Made by a program: the position numbers and the translations under genes. A DNA stretch of 64,000 nucleotides from JBFMFR01 sp040752025 (lineage in GTDB: Bacteria; Chloroflexota; Anaerolineae; Anaerolineales; UBA4823). Below the pieces are notes generated by a model that worked only from the letters and a program-made list of their open reading frames with translations, ran no database searches and was not told where the DNA came from. This document shows, one piece after another, positions 17,045 through 24,605 of this stretch. How positions within the stretch are numbered: position 1 is the stretch's first letter; the number at the start of each line of letters is the position of its first letter. The stretch is from NCBI GenBank assembly GCA_040752025.1, contig JBFMFR010000016.1:40798-104797 (forward strand), read 5' to 3'.

Positions 17045-18421
17045 CTATTGCTTTCTTTCAGCCAGGAGCGCTTCAACCTGCTCTTGCAACCAGGCGGCTG
17101 CGGTCTCAGGGGTCATGCTGCCTTCCAGAACGATGTTGCTGATCGCCTGGGGGAGCAGCAGGCGGCCTTCGATGTCGCCAATCACAGCCCGTTCGGTAGC
17201 GTCATAATCAGGGCGGAACAACCAGCGGCTCATGCTGTCATAGCCATTGGCAATCTGCTCCAGGGTTTCCTTGGGGTATTTCTCAAAGTACGGGCTGAGG
17301 GTGCGCCATTTTTCCACAGCGCTCTTCAGTACGGGGATCTTGCCCCATGGTGAGAGGGCCAGGATTTCGACGTAACCCTCTTTCATGAAGTATTCGGCAA
17401 CCAGCTGCGCTTCGGGGTCAGCGCCCTTCAGGATGCCCAGAGCGGCCAGCTGGCCAAAGGTTGCGTTGCCGTTGGGGCCTTTCATTTCGGGAGCAAAACC
17501 CGTGCGGGATGCCAGGTCGCCAACTGCCAGGTTGGTGAAGGTGCCGTCTTCGTTGTCAGAGCCATCCACCAGGTCATCCATGATATAGGTGCTGTAGATC
17601 AGCATACCAGCTTGATCCAGCTCGTATGCCTGGCGAGCGCCCAGCCAGTGCTGTGGGCCGGGGATGGCGCAGCGCTGCAGCTCGGTGTAGAACTTCAAGG
17701 CAGCAATCATCTCTGGAGTGTTCATAGAAACATTGCCGTTCTCATCCAGAGGCCAGGCGTTGTTGGCGATGGCTACCTGCTCGAACAGCTGGTGACCGTA
17801 GTTTTCGCCGGGGTTGGTGCCAAGCCCGAGAGCGTAGAGCATATTACCCGTGCCGGGCAGCTTATCGCAGGCGGCATTGATGGCGTCCCAGGTGACAGGC
17901 GCTTCCAGCCCGGCATCTTTGAAAACATCGGTGCGATACCAGATAGCCTGAAGCCAGCCATCATATGGTATGGCAGCGTACTTGCCAGTGGATGGATCGG
18001 TGACCATGGTCAGCGGGCCGGTGCGGAAATCATCCTTGCCCACTTTTTCGATCACGGCTGTGGCAGCGTCCTGGTCCAACAGGCCATCTGCCGCAAAGGC
18101 GGCAACCAGCTCGACACCCATGCGCACTATATCGGGCAGGCGGTTGGCAGCCAGGGCGGTAGCAATGCGCTGCGATTGGCCGGCTTCTTCGATCGGCACG
18201 ATGCGCACATCGATATCGGGGTGTTCGGCCATAAAGCGAGCCGCGATGTCTTCATAGGCTTTGACACGCGGTTCTTCTGGCTCATCCATCCAGAACTCAA
18301 CAACCTTCTTGGGAGTTGTATCTGCGGGCTTGTCTGGGGCTGGGGTGGTTGCCTGGACACAGGCAGTGAAAAGCAGGGCGAACATGGTAAGCAGCGAAAT
18401 TAGAATATACGAGCGTTTCAT
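17045..18421 (-). CDS. sugar ABC transporter substrate-binding lipoprotein
   Basis: 458 residues. The N-terminus has a lysine-arginine start, a hydrophobic core and a lipobox LLFTACVQ with Cys21, so it is an anchored lipoprotein. The body follows the family 1 (MalE-like) binding-protein pattern, with EFWMDEPEEPRVKAYEDIAA near the start, the IPYDGWLQAIWYRTDVFKDAG hinge region, and aromatic residues suited to stacking sugars. It is the first structural gene of the operon downstream of lacI, with an AGAGGA box before the ATG. Confidence 0.93.
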   Translation of the reverse strand: MKRSYILISLLTMFALLFTACVQATTPAPDKPADTTPKKVVEFWMDEPEEPRVKAYEDIAARFMAEHPDIDVRIVPIEEAGQSQRIATALAANRLPDIVRMGVELVAAFAADGLLDQDAATAVIEKVGKDDFRTGPLTMVTDPSTGKYAAIPYDGWLQAIWYRTDVFKDAGLEAPVTWDAINAACDKLPGTGNMLYALGLGTNPGENYGHQLFEQVAIANNAWPLDENGNVSMNTPEMIAALKFYTELQRCAIPGPQHWLGARQAYELDQAGMLIYSTYIMDDLVDGSDNEDGTFTNLAVGDLASRTGFAPEMKGPNGNATFGQLAALGILKGADPEAQLVAEYFMKEGYVEILALSPWGKIPVLKSAVEKWRTLSPYFEKYPKETLEQIANGYDSMSRWLFRPDYDATERAVIGDIEGRLLLPQAISNIVLEGSMTPETAAAWLQEQVEALLAERKQ

Positions 18422-18583
18422 CTTTTTATCCTCTTCATATGGTTTGAGCTAAAATGGATTCGGTCATAAAATATGACGTGTTGAAACAAGCGAATGGATC
18501 AATGCAATCTTTCGCCTCCTTTCTTTCCGGAATAACGACGGCGGAAAGTTGAGTCTAGATAAAGTCGGAGAACTGCTCGCTGG
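18422..18583 (-). promoter_or_regulatory. probable promoter region of the sugar operon
   Basis: This 162-base gap between the divergent-in-function but same-strand lacI and binding-protein genes contains a near match to the LacI-family site (ATTCGCTTG on the minus strand, one mismatch to AANCGNTT). I see no clean -35/-10 pair. The operon could also be read from the lacI promoter. Confidence 0.35.
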
Positions 18584-19606
18584 CTATTTCATCGGGGCTG
18601 GGCCGCAGGATTGGCGCACAATCAGCGATGGGGTCAGCAGCACCTGTTCGAGCTGCGTTCCTTCGCCCCGGATAAGCCGGACGAGCATTTCGCATACTTT
18701 GCTCCCAATTTGATAGATCGGTTGGTTGACCGTGGTCAGCGGCGGGTGAGAAACCTCCGCCATGGGGATATTATCAAAGCCAGTGATCGAAACATCTTTT
18801 CCAACCACCAGGCCGCGCTCCATGGCAGCGCTGATGGCGCCAAAGGCCATGAGATCGTTGCAGGCAATGATGGCAGTAGGCGGCTGAGCAGCATCCAACA
18901 AGGTGCTGGCCTGTTCGTAGCCGCCGCGTTGGGTCAGGTCGCCTTCTACAAAGGTAAACTGTTCGATATGCAGGTGCAGCTCGCCGGCCTTCTTGTGAAT
19001 GCCTAGAAGACGGTGGTGCGTAAAGGTCAGCGTGCGGGGCGAGGCAATCACGCCAAAGCGGGTGTGGCCCATGCTTGCCAGGTATTCGACCACCAGCCCC
19101 ATGCCGGTCTCGCCATCTTCATCCACGTAAGAGAAATCCAGCTTGCCATCGATGCGGCCAAAAGCGACAAACGGAACCCCTGCTTCTTTGAGAAGGGCAA
19201 CCCGCTCATCCTGGCAGCGCGTTCGCACCAGGATGAAACCGTCTACCCGGTGGGTGTTGACGTTGTAGCGATAAGCTTCCAGCTCCTGCTCCCCAGGGGG
19301 ACGGGTAGCGACCAGGAGGTCGTATCCCAGGCGGGCAGCCTGGTTGCCAATGCCAGCGATGAATTCACTGAAGAATGGGTCCGAAAAACGTGGCCCGGAA
19401 GTGGGGATGATCAAGCCAATGGAGTCGGTCTGCTGCTTTTGCAGGCGCTGAGCCAGGGTATTCGGACTGTAACCTAACTCGGCGGCAGCCTGGCGCACCA
19501 GGGCCTTCGTTTCGGGGCCGATGTCATCATAATCGTTCAGGGCGCGCGAGACAGTGGTGGTGGACTTGCCAATTTTCCGGGCGATATCTTTGATTGTAGC
19601 AGGCAT
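18584..19606 (-). CDS. LacI-family transcriptional regulator
   Basis: 340 residues. The N-terminal HTH TIKDIARKIGKSTTTVSRAL (residues 4-23) and hinge helix SPNTLAQRLQKQQT are canonical. The periplasmic-binding-protein-like core starts at DSIGLIIPTSGPRFSDPFF and ends with the FDNIPMAEVSHPPLTTVNQP segment common to sugar-responsive LacI proteins. It is upstream of and on the same strand as the sugar operon, and its promoter contains two sites fitting AANCGNTT, so it probably represses itself and the sugar genes until the sugar is present. Confidence 0.93.
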   Translation of the reverse strand: MPATIKDIARKIGKSTTTVSRALNDYDDIGPETKALVRQAAAELGYSPNTLAQRLQKQQTDSIGLIIPTSGPRFSDPFFSEFIAGIGNQAARLGYDLLVATRPPGEQELEAYRYNVNTHRVDGFILVRTRCQDERVALLKEAGVPFVAFGRIDGKLDFSYVDEDGETGMGLVVEYLASMGHTRFGVIASPRTLTFTHHRLLGIHKKAGELHLHIEQFTFVEGDLTQRGGYEQASTLLDAAQPPTAIIACNDLMAFGAISAAMERGLVVGKDVSITGFDNIPMAEVSHPPLTTVNQPIYQIGSKVCEMLVRLIRGEGTQLEQVLLTPSLIVRQSCGPAPMK

Positions 19607-19662
19607 GTTCTAGGGTTAGAGATTAGCGACGGGTTACTCGTAAGTAGTTCTAGATCGAATTT

Positions 19663-19716
19663 ACTTAATCGTTTTTGTTGTAGCGCAATTTTATACTGAA
19701 ACGATTAAGTTGTCAA
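19663..19716 (-). promoter_or_regulatory. lacI promoter with two LacI-type operators
   Basis: On the minus strand TTGACA (19711-19716) and TAAAAT (19688-19693) are 17 bases apart. ACTTAATCGTTT on the minus strand (19699-19710) fills most of the spacer, and its exact complement lies at 19663-19674, 36 bases downstream. Both fit the LacI-family core AANCGNTT. Binding at two sites about 3.4 helical turns apart would allow tight autorepression. Confidence 0.75.
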
Positions 19717-19786
19717 GCCTTACGGAGTATCTACTTTCCTACTCAAACTTGAAGCGTCACAACATCAGACCGAAGAAAGCCAGAGT

Positions 19787-20252
19787 CTAGGCAGTGAGCA
19801 AACCTGCTGGCAGCAAGACCGAGTGAACCCCAGACCGCGTAAGATGACATAGCGGAAATCTTCCATAACCCAAACGGATGGCAGCAAGTGCCCTATGGCG
19901 GCAAAAGGTTTCCCTGCCACATCCAGAGGGAGCTAGTCGCCACCCATTGCCGAAACCAGGAACATTGCGATCAGGCAAAGCACGATCACATAGTCTTCGC
20001 CCTCTGCCGAGGAGCCGATCAGCAGTCCCAGGCTGGAGATCTATAAGGCCAGGTCAGCCATTATGAGCAGAATCATACAGGGCTGGGTAGATAATTCACA
20101 TCGAAGATAACCTACCCGAGCGCCGCCAGGATCAGTTCCTGGGTAAAGACCACCCCGAACATGGCTAAGATATGCCCACCGATGACTTCAGTCCAGAGGA
20201 TAGGGGTAGTAAGCAGGTGCTGCAGGCAGCGAGTTTTGCGTTCCAACACCAT
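19787..20252 (-). pseudogene. decayed ABC-2 type transporter permease, C-terminal remnant
   Basis: The minus strand reads MVLERKTRCLQHLLTTPILW, then TEVIGGHILAMFGVVFTQEL, an internal ABC-2 permease segment (LERKTRTLQRLLTTP-type). A TAG at 20112-20114 stops it after 46 codons. After a frameshift it resumes with MILLIMADLAL, SLGLLIGSSAEGEDYVIVL, IAMFLVSAMGGD, LPLDVAGKPFAAIGHLLPS and WVMEDFRYVILRGLGF, with two more stops and another shift before VLLPAGLLTA. The order matches intact permeases. The 5' part and its ATPase are missing. It lies against the integrase module, which suggests truncation on insertion. Confidence 0.7.
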
Positions 20253-20270
20253 AAATAATCGGGCATCACA

Positions 20271-20687
20271 TTAGCTGGAGAAATGCTTCTTCAGCAAAGT
20301 CTTTATCGCCTCTGCAACCTCTTTACGCAGACCTGGGTCTGCAATTTTCGCCACATCAATTGCCACCTCAACCGCTTCGCTCGGCAGATTTTCGGCGCTG
20401 GCCGTTTTTACGTTGAAAGCATTAAGCGTTGGCCACCCTCCTAATTCGAGCAATTCATTAGGATTTATTTCAAAATGATCGGCCAACAAAATGCAGGCGA
20501 TCATGTTCGGCCTTTGTCCATCCAGAAAACGCCTCATAGCCTGATGGTCAAGATTAGAGGACAATGATGCTTCACGAGCCGATTCTTTTCTGGTTTCCAG
20601 CAATTCGGTCAGTCGAGCCACCAATTTCTGCGGCTTGAAATTCGCAGACATCGCCTGGCGCTTGGCTTTGGCAAAAGGAGTGTCCAT
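20271..20687 (-). CDS. XRE-like helix-turn-helix regulator
   Basis: 138 residues. A basic N-terminus precedes LVARLTELLETRKESAREAS, SNLDHQAMRRFLDGQRPNMI and ACILLADHFEINPNELLELG, which has the pattern of an XRE/Cro HTH followed by the helix that ends the domain. A related protein lies at 21072-21500, with the same LADYF/LADHF...LxGW sequence. Both flank the excisionase-like gene, as expected for phage or ICE control genes. Its promoter is probably in 20688-20765. Confidence 0.7.
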   Translation of the reverse strand: MDTPFAKAKRQAMSANFKPQKLVARLTELLETRKESAREASLSSNLDHQAMRRFLDGQRPNMIACILLADHFEINPNELLELGGWPTLNAFNVKTASAENLPSEAVEVAIDVAKIADPGLRKEVAEAIKTLLKKHFSS

Positions 20688-20768
20688 CTGTCTTTATTCT
20701 CTTTTCATCACACAGTACATACTTTCCATACTGATTATATCAGAAATAATGCAATATCAACACTAATC

Positions 20769-20797
20769 TTGACACACAAAAACTTTAATGTTACGAT
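20769..20797 (+). promoter_or_regulatory. promoter for the excisionase-like gene
   Basis: TTGACA (20769-20774) and TACGAT (20792-20797) are 17 bases apart in an A+T-rich stretch upstream of the gene at 20870. On the other strand a TATAAT (about 20736-20741) may start transcription of the divergent regulator at 20687, so both genes are controlled from this region. Confidence 0.6.
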
Positions 20798-20869
20798 AGC
20801 AGTAATTCTGAAACAAAATCATCTTATCATGAATGGGTTTGTTTGAGAATATCCTCTACGGAGTACATG

Positions 20870-21085
20870 ATGGCAAACTACGCGCTTCCAACTCAAATTG
20901 AAGACCTCAGTACCTTGCGGCTGCTGAAAGTGGCCGATGTTGTAAAGATCACACAGCTCTCTTCTTCACAAATCTATACTATGATCCAAGAAGGTACCCT
21001 GACTGCCATCCGCTTTGGTCATGCAGTGCGCATCCGTCCGCAAGATCTGGAAAAGTTCATCTCAGAAAATCTCACGAAGCAGTAG
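20870..21085 (+). CDS. excisionase-like helix-turn-helix (MerR/HTH_17) protein
   Basis: 71 residues. LLKVADVVKITQLSSSQIYT and the following MIQEGTLTAIRFGHAVRIRP form the winged helix-turn-helix of the HTH_17/excisionase family, ending DLEKFISENL. I start it at the ATG at 20870, with GGAG six bases upstream; another ATG lies one codon earlier. Such proteins direct excision or act as regulators of integrated elements. The end overlaps the convergent regulator gene by 14 bases. Confidence 0.85.
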   Translation: MANYALPTQIEDLSTLRLLKVADVVKITQLSSSQIYTMIQEGTLTAIRFGHAVRIRPQDLEKFISENLTKQ

Positions 21086-21500
21086 GCATCTCATGCGCTT
21101 CTATCTTGAGTTTCTGAAGTATCTGGAGATATCTTGCCCGAGCCACACCATCGCCGATATTGAAATAGATATTTTCAACTTCGGCGCGCTCGCCAGGATC
21201 AGGGAAGAGCGTTTTCAATGCTGAAACAGCTTCCCTATCAGGCACATCGCCTAGAGGCAGCCAGCCTGCCAGGGCATAAACCTGGACGCGTGGCAGCTCA
21301 AAATAATCTGCGATCAGGTTGCAGACATGCGCGTTCGGAGTATTCTCACCATTCAGAATCCGGCACAGAAAGGCAATATCAATGCCGATCTGTTTGGCAG
21401 CTGTACGCAAAGAAATCCCTTGTTCAGAGATAGCCTGTTTCATGAAATCGGCCAAAGGCCTGGACTGTTCTGGAGACAGTTTATGACCAGTTTTTGGCAT
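21072..21500 (-). CDS. XRE-like helix-turn-helix regulator
   Basis: 142 residues. The XRE domain is clear: DFMKQAISEQGISLRTAAKQ, then IGIDIAFLCRILNGENTPNA, then HVCNLIADYFELPRVQVYAL. A C-terminal helical extension follows. It is a paralogue of 20271-20687 and lies immediately before the divergent integrase, so it probably represses element genes. Confidence 0.85.
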   Translation of the reverse strand: MPKTGHKLSPEQSRPLADFMKQAISEQGISLRTAAKQIGIDIAFLCRILNGENTPNAHVCNLIADYFELPRVQVYALAGWLPLGDVPDREAVSALKTLFPDPGERAEVENIYFNIGDGVARARYLQILQKLKIEAHEMPTAS

Positions 21501-21594
21501 AGCTTGACACCTTTGAAGAATCTAGGTATATTTTGTTTGCTGCATAAAATCAGCAAACATCCTGCCCACTGTCAATACTTGTTAGAGGATCATT

Positions 21595-22815
21595 GTGGTC
21601 GATCACGCGTCTAAAAGAACCAGGAGAGGCAACAACGAAGGCTCCATTCGCTATCGAGAGGATCGCCAATGTTGGGAAGCACAGGTTTCGATTCGTGGCA
21701 AGCGCGTCAGCAAATCTTTCAAAACCCGATCTGAAGCGCAAAAATGGGTCAGAGAAATGCAAAACAGCATTGAAAACGGTCTGACGGCTCAAGTCGCCCG
21801 CTCCCCGCTGGAAGAGGCTTTGCTTTGGTGGTTGGAGAACGGGAAGAAGCGCTGGGCCGCTAAAACGCTGGAACAGTATGCAAACATTGTTATCAAACAC
21901 ATCATCCCTAATGTCAAAAAGAGCTTGAAAGTGATGGATGTGAAGCCTTACCATATCCAGGAGTTGGTCAATATTGCGGAGAAGAATGACATTGGCGTAC
22001 GGACTCAGAAGTACATCGTTTCTACACTGCACACATTTTTCGATGATCTGTGTTTTCAACACATCTTCCAGTACAACCCGGCGCAAGGGATAAAAATCGA
22101 TTACGAGCCGCCAGAAATGACCACCCTGAGCGCCGCGCAAGTCCAACAACTGCTCTATGCCGCCAAGGATACCCGCTTCGAAATCCTGTACTACCTCGCT
22201 ATTTCCACTGGAATGCGCGAGGGTGAGCTTTTGGGCCTCAAATGGAGCGATATCGACTGGAACAGCCAGTCCCTCAGCGTTCAGCGCCAGGTGCAGTGGG
22301 GTAATCCTGGCAAGGATAAGGAAGGCCCAAGATATGTTTTCAAATCTCCCAAAAGTCAGGCCGGATTGCGGCGCATTTCGCTAGGCAACACAGCTATAGA
22401 AAAGCTACAAATCCAAAGAAACCGCCTAGCCATGCAGCGCATTGTAACCGCTGATCGTTGGGAGGAAAATGATCTGGTATTCCCCAACCTGTTTGGCCGG
22501 CCCGTCGAACCGACCAACCTGATCCGAGAGTTCAAGCGTGTCCTGGCAAAAGCCGGCCTGCCTCGCATCCGCATCCATGATCTGCGACATACTTCGGCCA
22601 CTTTGATGTTGTTAATGAACATCCACCCGAAAGTGGTCAGTGAACGATTAGGTCACTCAGATATCCGCATCACCTTGCAATTGTACTCACACGCTATCCC
22701 TACGCTGCAAGCTGAAGCGGCGGCAAAAATTGATGATCTCCTGGCCTTCGGCCTATTTGATCCGAACCAGTCATCGCTGGCGCTGGCCGATTTTGAAAAG
22801 GCAATCGACCCATGA
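21595..22815 (+). CDS. tyrosine-type site-specific integrase
   Basis: 406 residues from a GTG with a GAGG box. The N-terminal arm-binding domain (GSIRYREDRQCWEAQVSIRG) and SAM-like core-binding domain (about 60-165) precede the catalytic domain. Arg208 in STGMREGELLGLKW, His328 and Arg331 in IHDLRHTSA, a His near 354 in ERLGHSDI and Tyr364 in LQLYSH complete the catalytic set, so it should be active. It ends 112 bases from the 3' end of tRNA-Arg, the usual arrangement for elements that integrate into tRNA genes. Confidence 0.93.
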   Translation: MVDHASKRTRRGNNEGSIRYREDRQCWEAQVSIRGKRVSKSFKTRSEAQKWVREMQNSIENGLTAQVARSPLEEALLWWLENGKKRWAAKTLEQYANIVIKHIIPNVKKSLKVMDVKPYHIQELVNIAEKNDIGVRTQKYIVSTLHTFFDDLCFQHIFQYNPAQGIKIDYEPPEMTTLSAAQVQQLLYAAKDTRFEILYYLAISTGMREGELLGLKWSDIDWNSQSLSVQRQVQWGNPGKDKEGPRYVFKSPKSQAGLRRISLGNTAIEKLQIQRNRLAMQRIVTADRWEENDLVFPNLFGRPVEPTNLIREFKRVLAKAGLPRIRIHDLRHTSATLMLLMNIHPKVVSERLGHSDIRITLQLYSHAIPTLQAEAAAKIDDLLAFGLFDPNQSSLALADFEKAIDP

Positions 22816-22887
22816 ACGCAGAATATTTGCAGCCAAATTGCAGCAGGAAATCTCTTGTGCTAAAAAACGGACAGCCCATACTGCCAC

Positions 22888-22920
22888 CTGTGGGGGTCAG
22901 CAGTCAGCCAACCCCCACAG
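22888..22920. repeat. 10-bp hairpin between integrase and tRNA-Arg
   Basis: CTGTGGGGGT (22888-22897) pairs with ACCCCCACAG (22911-22920) around a 13-base loop, eight bases from the tRNA 3' end. It may be the tRNA terminator (no T-run is present) or part of the integration site. Confidence 0.55.
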
Positions 22921-22927
22921 ATACGTG

Positions 22928-23000
22928 CGCCCCCGGCACGATTCGAACGCGCAACCGTCTGATCCGAAGTCAGATGCTCTATCCATTGAGCTACGAGGGC
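22928..23000 (-). tRNA. tRNA-Arg, anticodon TCG
   Basis: On the minus strand the 73-base gene folds fully. The acceptor GCCCTCG pairs with CGGGGGC (one G-T), the D-stem is GCTC/GAGC, the anticodon stem TCTGA/TCAGA encloses loop CTTCGGA with anticodon TCG, and the T-stem GCGCG/CGTGC has loop TTCGAAT. The discriminator is G and CCA is not encoded. It reads CGA. The integrase lies next to its 3' end. Confidence 0.93.
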
Positions 23001-23086
23001 GTATCCCAAATTATACCTTACCTGCCGGGCAGCGCAAAGGGCAGGATAATATTATGCTGCGGCAGAGGCGAGTTTTGCGTCTCGAT

Positions 23087-24571
23087 CTACTGGCTCGGTA
23101 AATTATAGTAGTTGTAAGCCGCCCGGGAAAGCTCGGTGATCAGAGCGGCGGACGGTTCCCAAACCAATTGGACGGGGTGGTATAGAAACACAACCATGAT
23201 ATAGGTGCCGCCAGGGGAATAAATGATACCGGCGTCGCCGATAGTATTGATCACGCCGTTGACCGTCACCCAGCCATGCTTATGGGCTATGGGCGTGGCT
23301 TCAGGCAGGCCAGCCGTCAGCAGCACCGGTAAGCGGTTGTTGATCAGGTAAGTGTTCATACTCTGGCAGTCGGCGCGTGAAATCTCGCCGGGGAAGACCG
23401 CCGCCAGGGCGCCTCCACCCGTCTGGGCGCACTGGTAAATGTCCTCCAACAACATGCCGATATCCGAAGGGGTAGTCTGGCTGTATGGGTCCGGGTCGGT
23501 GAAGACATCCTGACGCTGGTTGGCAGGCGTTTCGATCAAGGCCAGCAGCGGCGAGCCAAAAGAAAAATAACCCGCCAGGAAGGTATTATCCAACCCGAGC
23601 GCCTGCATATCCTCGGTGACCAGCAGCGGGCCACGCTGCGGATCGATGACACGATCCATCAACCAGTCAGCGGCTTCATTGCCAGACTTGTCGATCATAT
23701 CCGAGAGCAGCTTGAGGGTTTCGGCATCCGAATTGTCGCTGATGCGCCGGAAGGCCGACACCATGATCGGAACCTTGATAATACTCGAGGCCGTGAAAGC
23801 GATATCGGGCTGGACGGATACGTCCACGCCGTCCTGGTAAGCGAAATGGATCTCCTGCGCGGTCTGCAGATCGAGCAAATAGACGCCAGCCAGGCCGTCG
23901 AACTCTGCCACCTGCAATGTCTGCTTGAGCAACAGTTCCAGGCTCTGGAAAGATGGTCGCGTGGGATCGATGCGCCGCAGCGGTAAATCCGTCACGCGGT
24001 TATCCAGCGAGTTCAGCGCAGAGGAGATCAACACGACCGCCGTTTCCTGATCCAGAGCGAGGCCTGGTTTGCCAGGTTCGAAGCTGGCCGCGCCTGGAAT
24101 GGGCATGGGCGACTCGGGAGGCTGGTCGTAGCGTGCAGCAATATCCTGCAAGAAGGCGCGCAGGCGTGCATCGGAAAAGGAAGCGCTGAGCGGAATTTCA
24201 CTGGGGAAAGTGGTGCGCCCCCACAGGTAGTCCCAAAAATCCTGCCAGAACTGTTTCTGGGTGCGCTCCAGGTTGGCAACTGCCAGCATGCTCTCGACGT
24301 CCAGGCGGAAATCGACCGCCGAGGGGGCCAGGTGGACTAAGGCACCCGAGTAGCGCAATTCTACCGGGACAGAATACGCCTCTAACAGGCGTTCAGCGGC
24401 CTGCTGGCGGTCCAGACCGCCCACAGGAATCCCGGCAATGATCAGGCCAGCCGGCAAATACGAGCGCACCCGGCTGAAACGCACCAGTTGCAGCGTGGTC
24501 AGAACCACCGCTGCCAGAATCAACATCAACGAAATAAACCGCAAAGCGGATAATGGACCTTGTGCTCTCAC
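23087..24571 (-). CDS. class A beta-lactamase-fold serine hydrolase with N-terminal YoaR-like domain
   Basis: 494 residues. A membrane helix (about 12-30) anchors it outside the cytoplasm. Residues about 40-210 resemble the YoaR/VanW-associated peptidoglycan-binding region (LIIAGIPVGGLDRQQAAERL). The hydrolase half has the Ser-x-x-Lys motif at Ser263-Lys266 (FTASSIIKVPIM), an SGNEAADWL element in the SDN position, and KHGWV in place of KTG. It may act on peptidoglycan or a beta-lactam-like substrate; true beta-lactamase activity is doubtful without a clear Glu166 motif. It is the last gene of the FtsZ-TPR run. Confidence 0.82.
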   Translation of the reverse strand: MRAQGPLSALRFISLMLILAAVVLTTLQLVRFSRVRSYLPAGLIIAGIPVGGLDRQQAAERLLEAYSVPVELRYSGALVHLAPSAVDFRLDVESMLAVANLERTQKQFWQDFWDYLWGRTTFPSEIPLSASFSDARLRAFLQDIAARYDQPPESPMPIPGAASFEPGKPGLALDQETAVVLISSALNSLDNRVTDLPLRRIDPTRPSFQSLELLLKQTLQVAEFDGLAGVYLLDLQTAQEIHFAYQDGVDVSVQPDIAFTASSIIKVPIMVSAFRRISDNSDAETLKLLSDMIDKSGNEAADWLMDRVIDPQRGPLLVTEDMQALGLDNTFLAGYFSFGSPLLALIETPANQRQDVFTDPDPYSQTTPSDIGMLLEDIYQCAQTGGGALAAVFPGEISRADCQSMNTYLINNRLPVLLTAGLPEATPIAHKHGWVTVNGVINTIGDAGIIYSPGGTYIMVVFLYHPVQLVWEPSAALITELSRAAYNYYNLPSQ

Positions 24572-24605
24572 AACAGTCCATAATCATACCACAAAAGCCA
24601 TGGCC

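Noticed and set aside
22812..23108. Short plus-strand open frames across the tRNA-Arg gene
   Set aside because: They overlap a complete tRNA and lack a ribosome-binding site.
23087..24571. A true beta-lactamase
   Set aside because: KTG is replaced by KHG and no Glu166 motif is evident; the N-terminal peptidoglycan-binding-like domain and membrane anchor argue for a cell-wall hydrolase.
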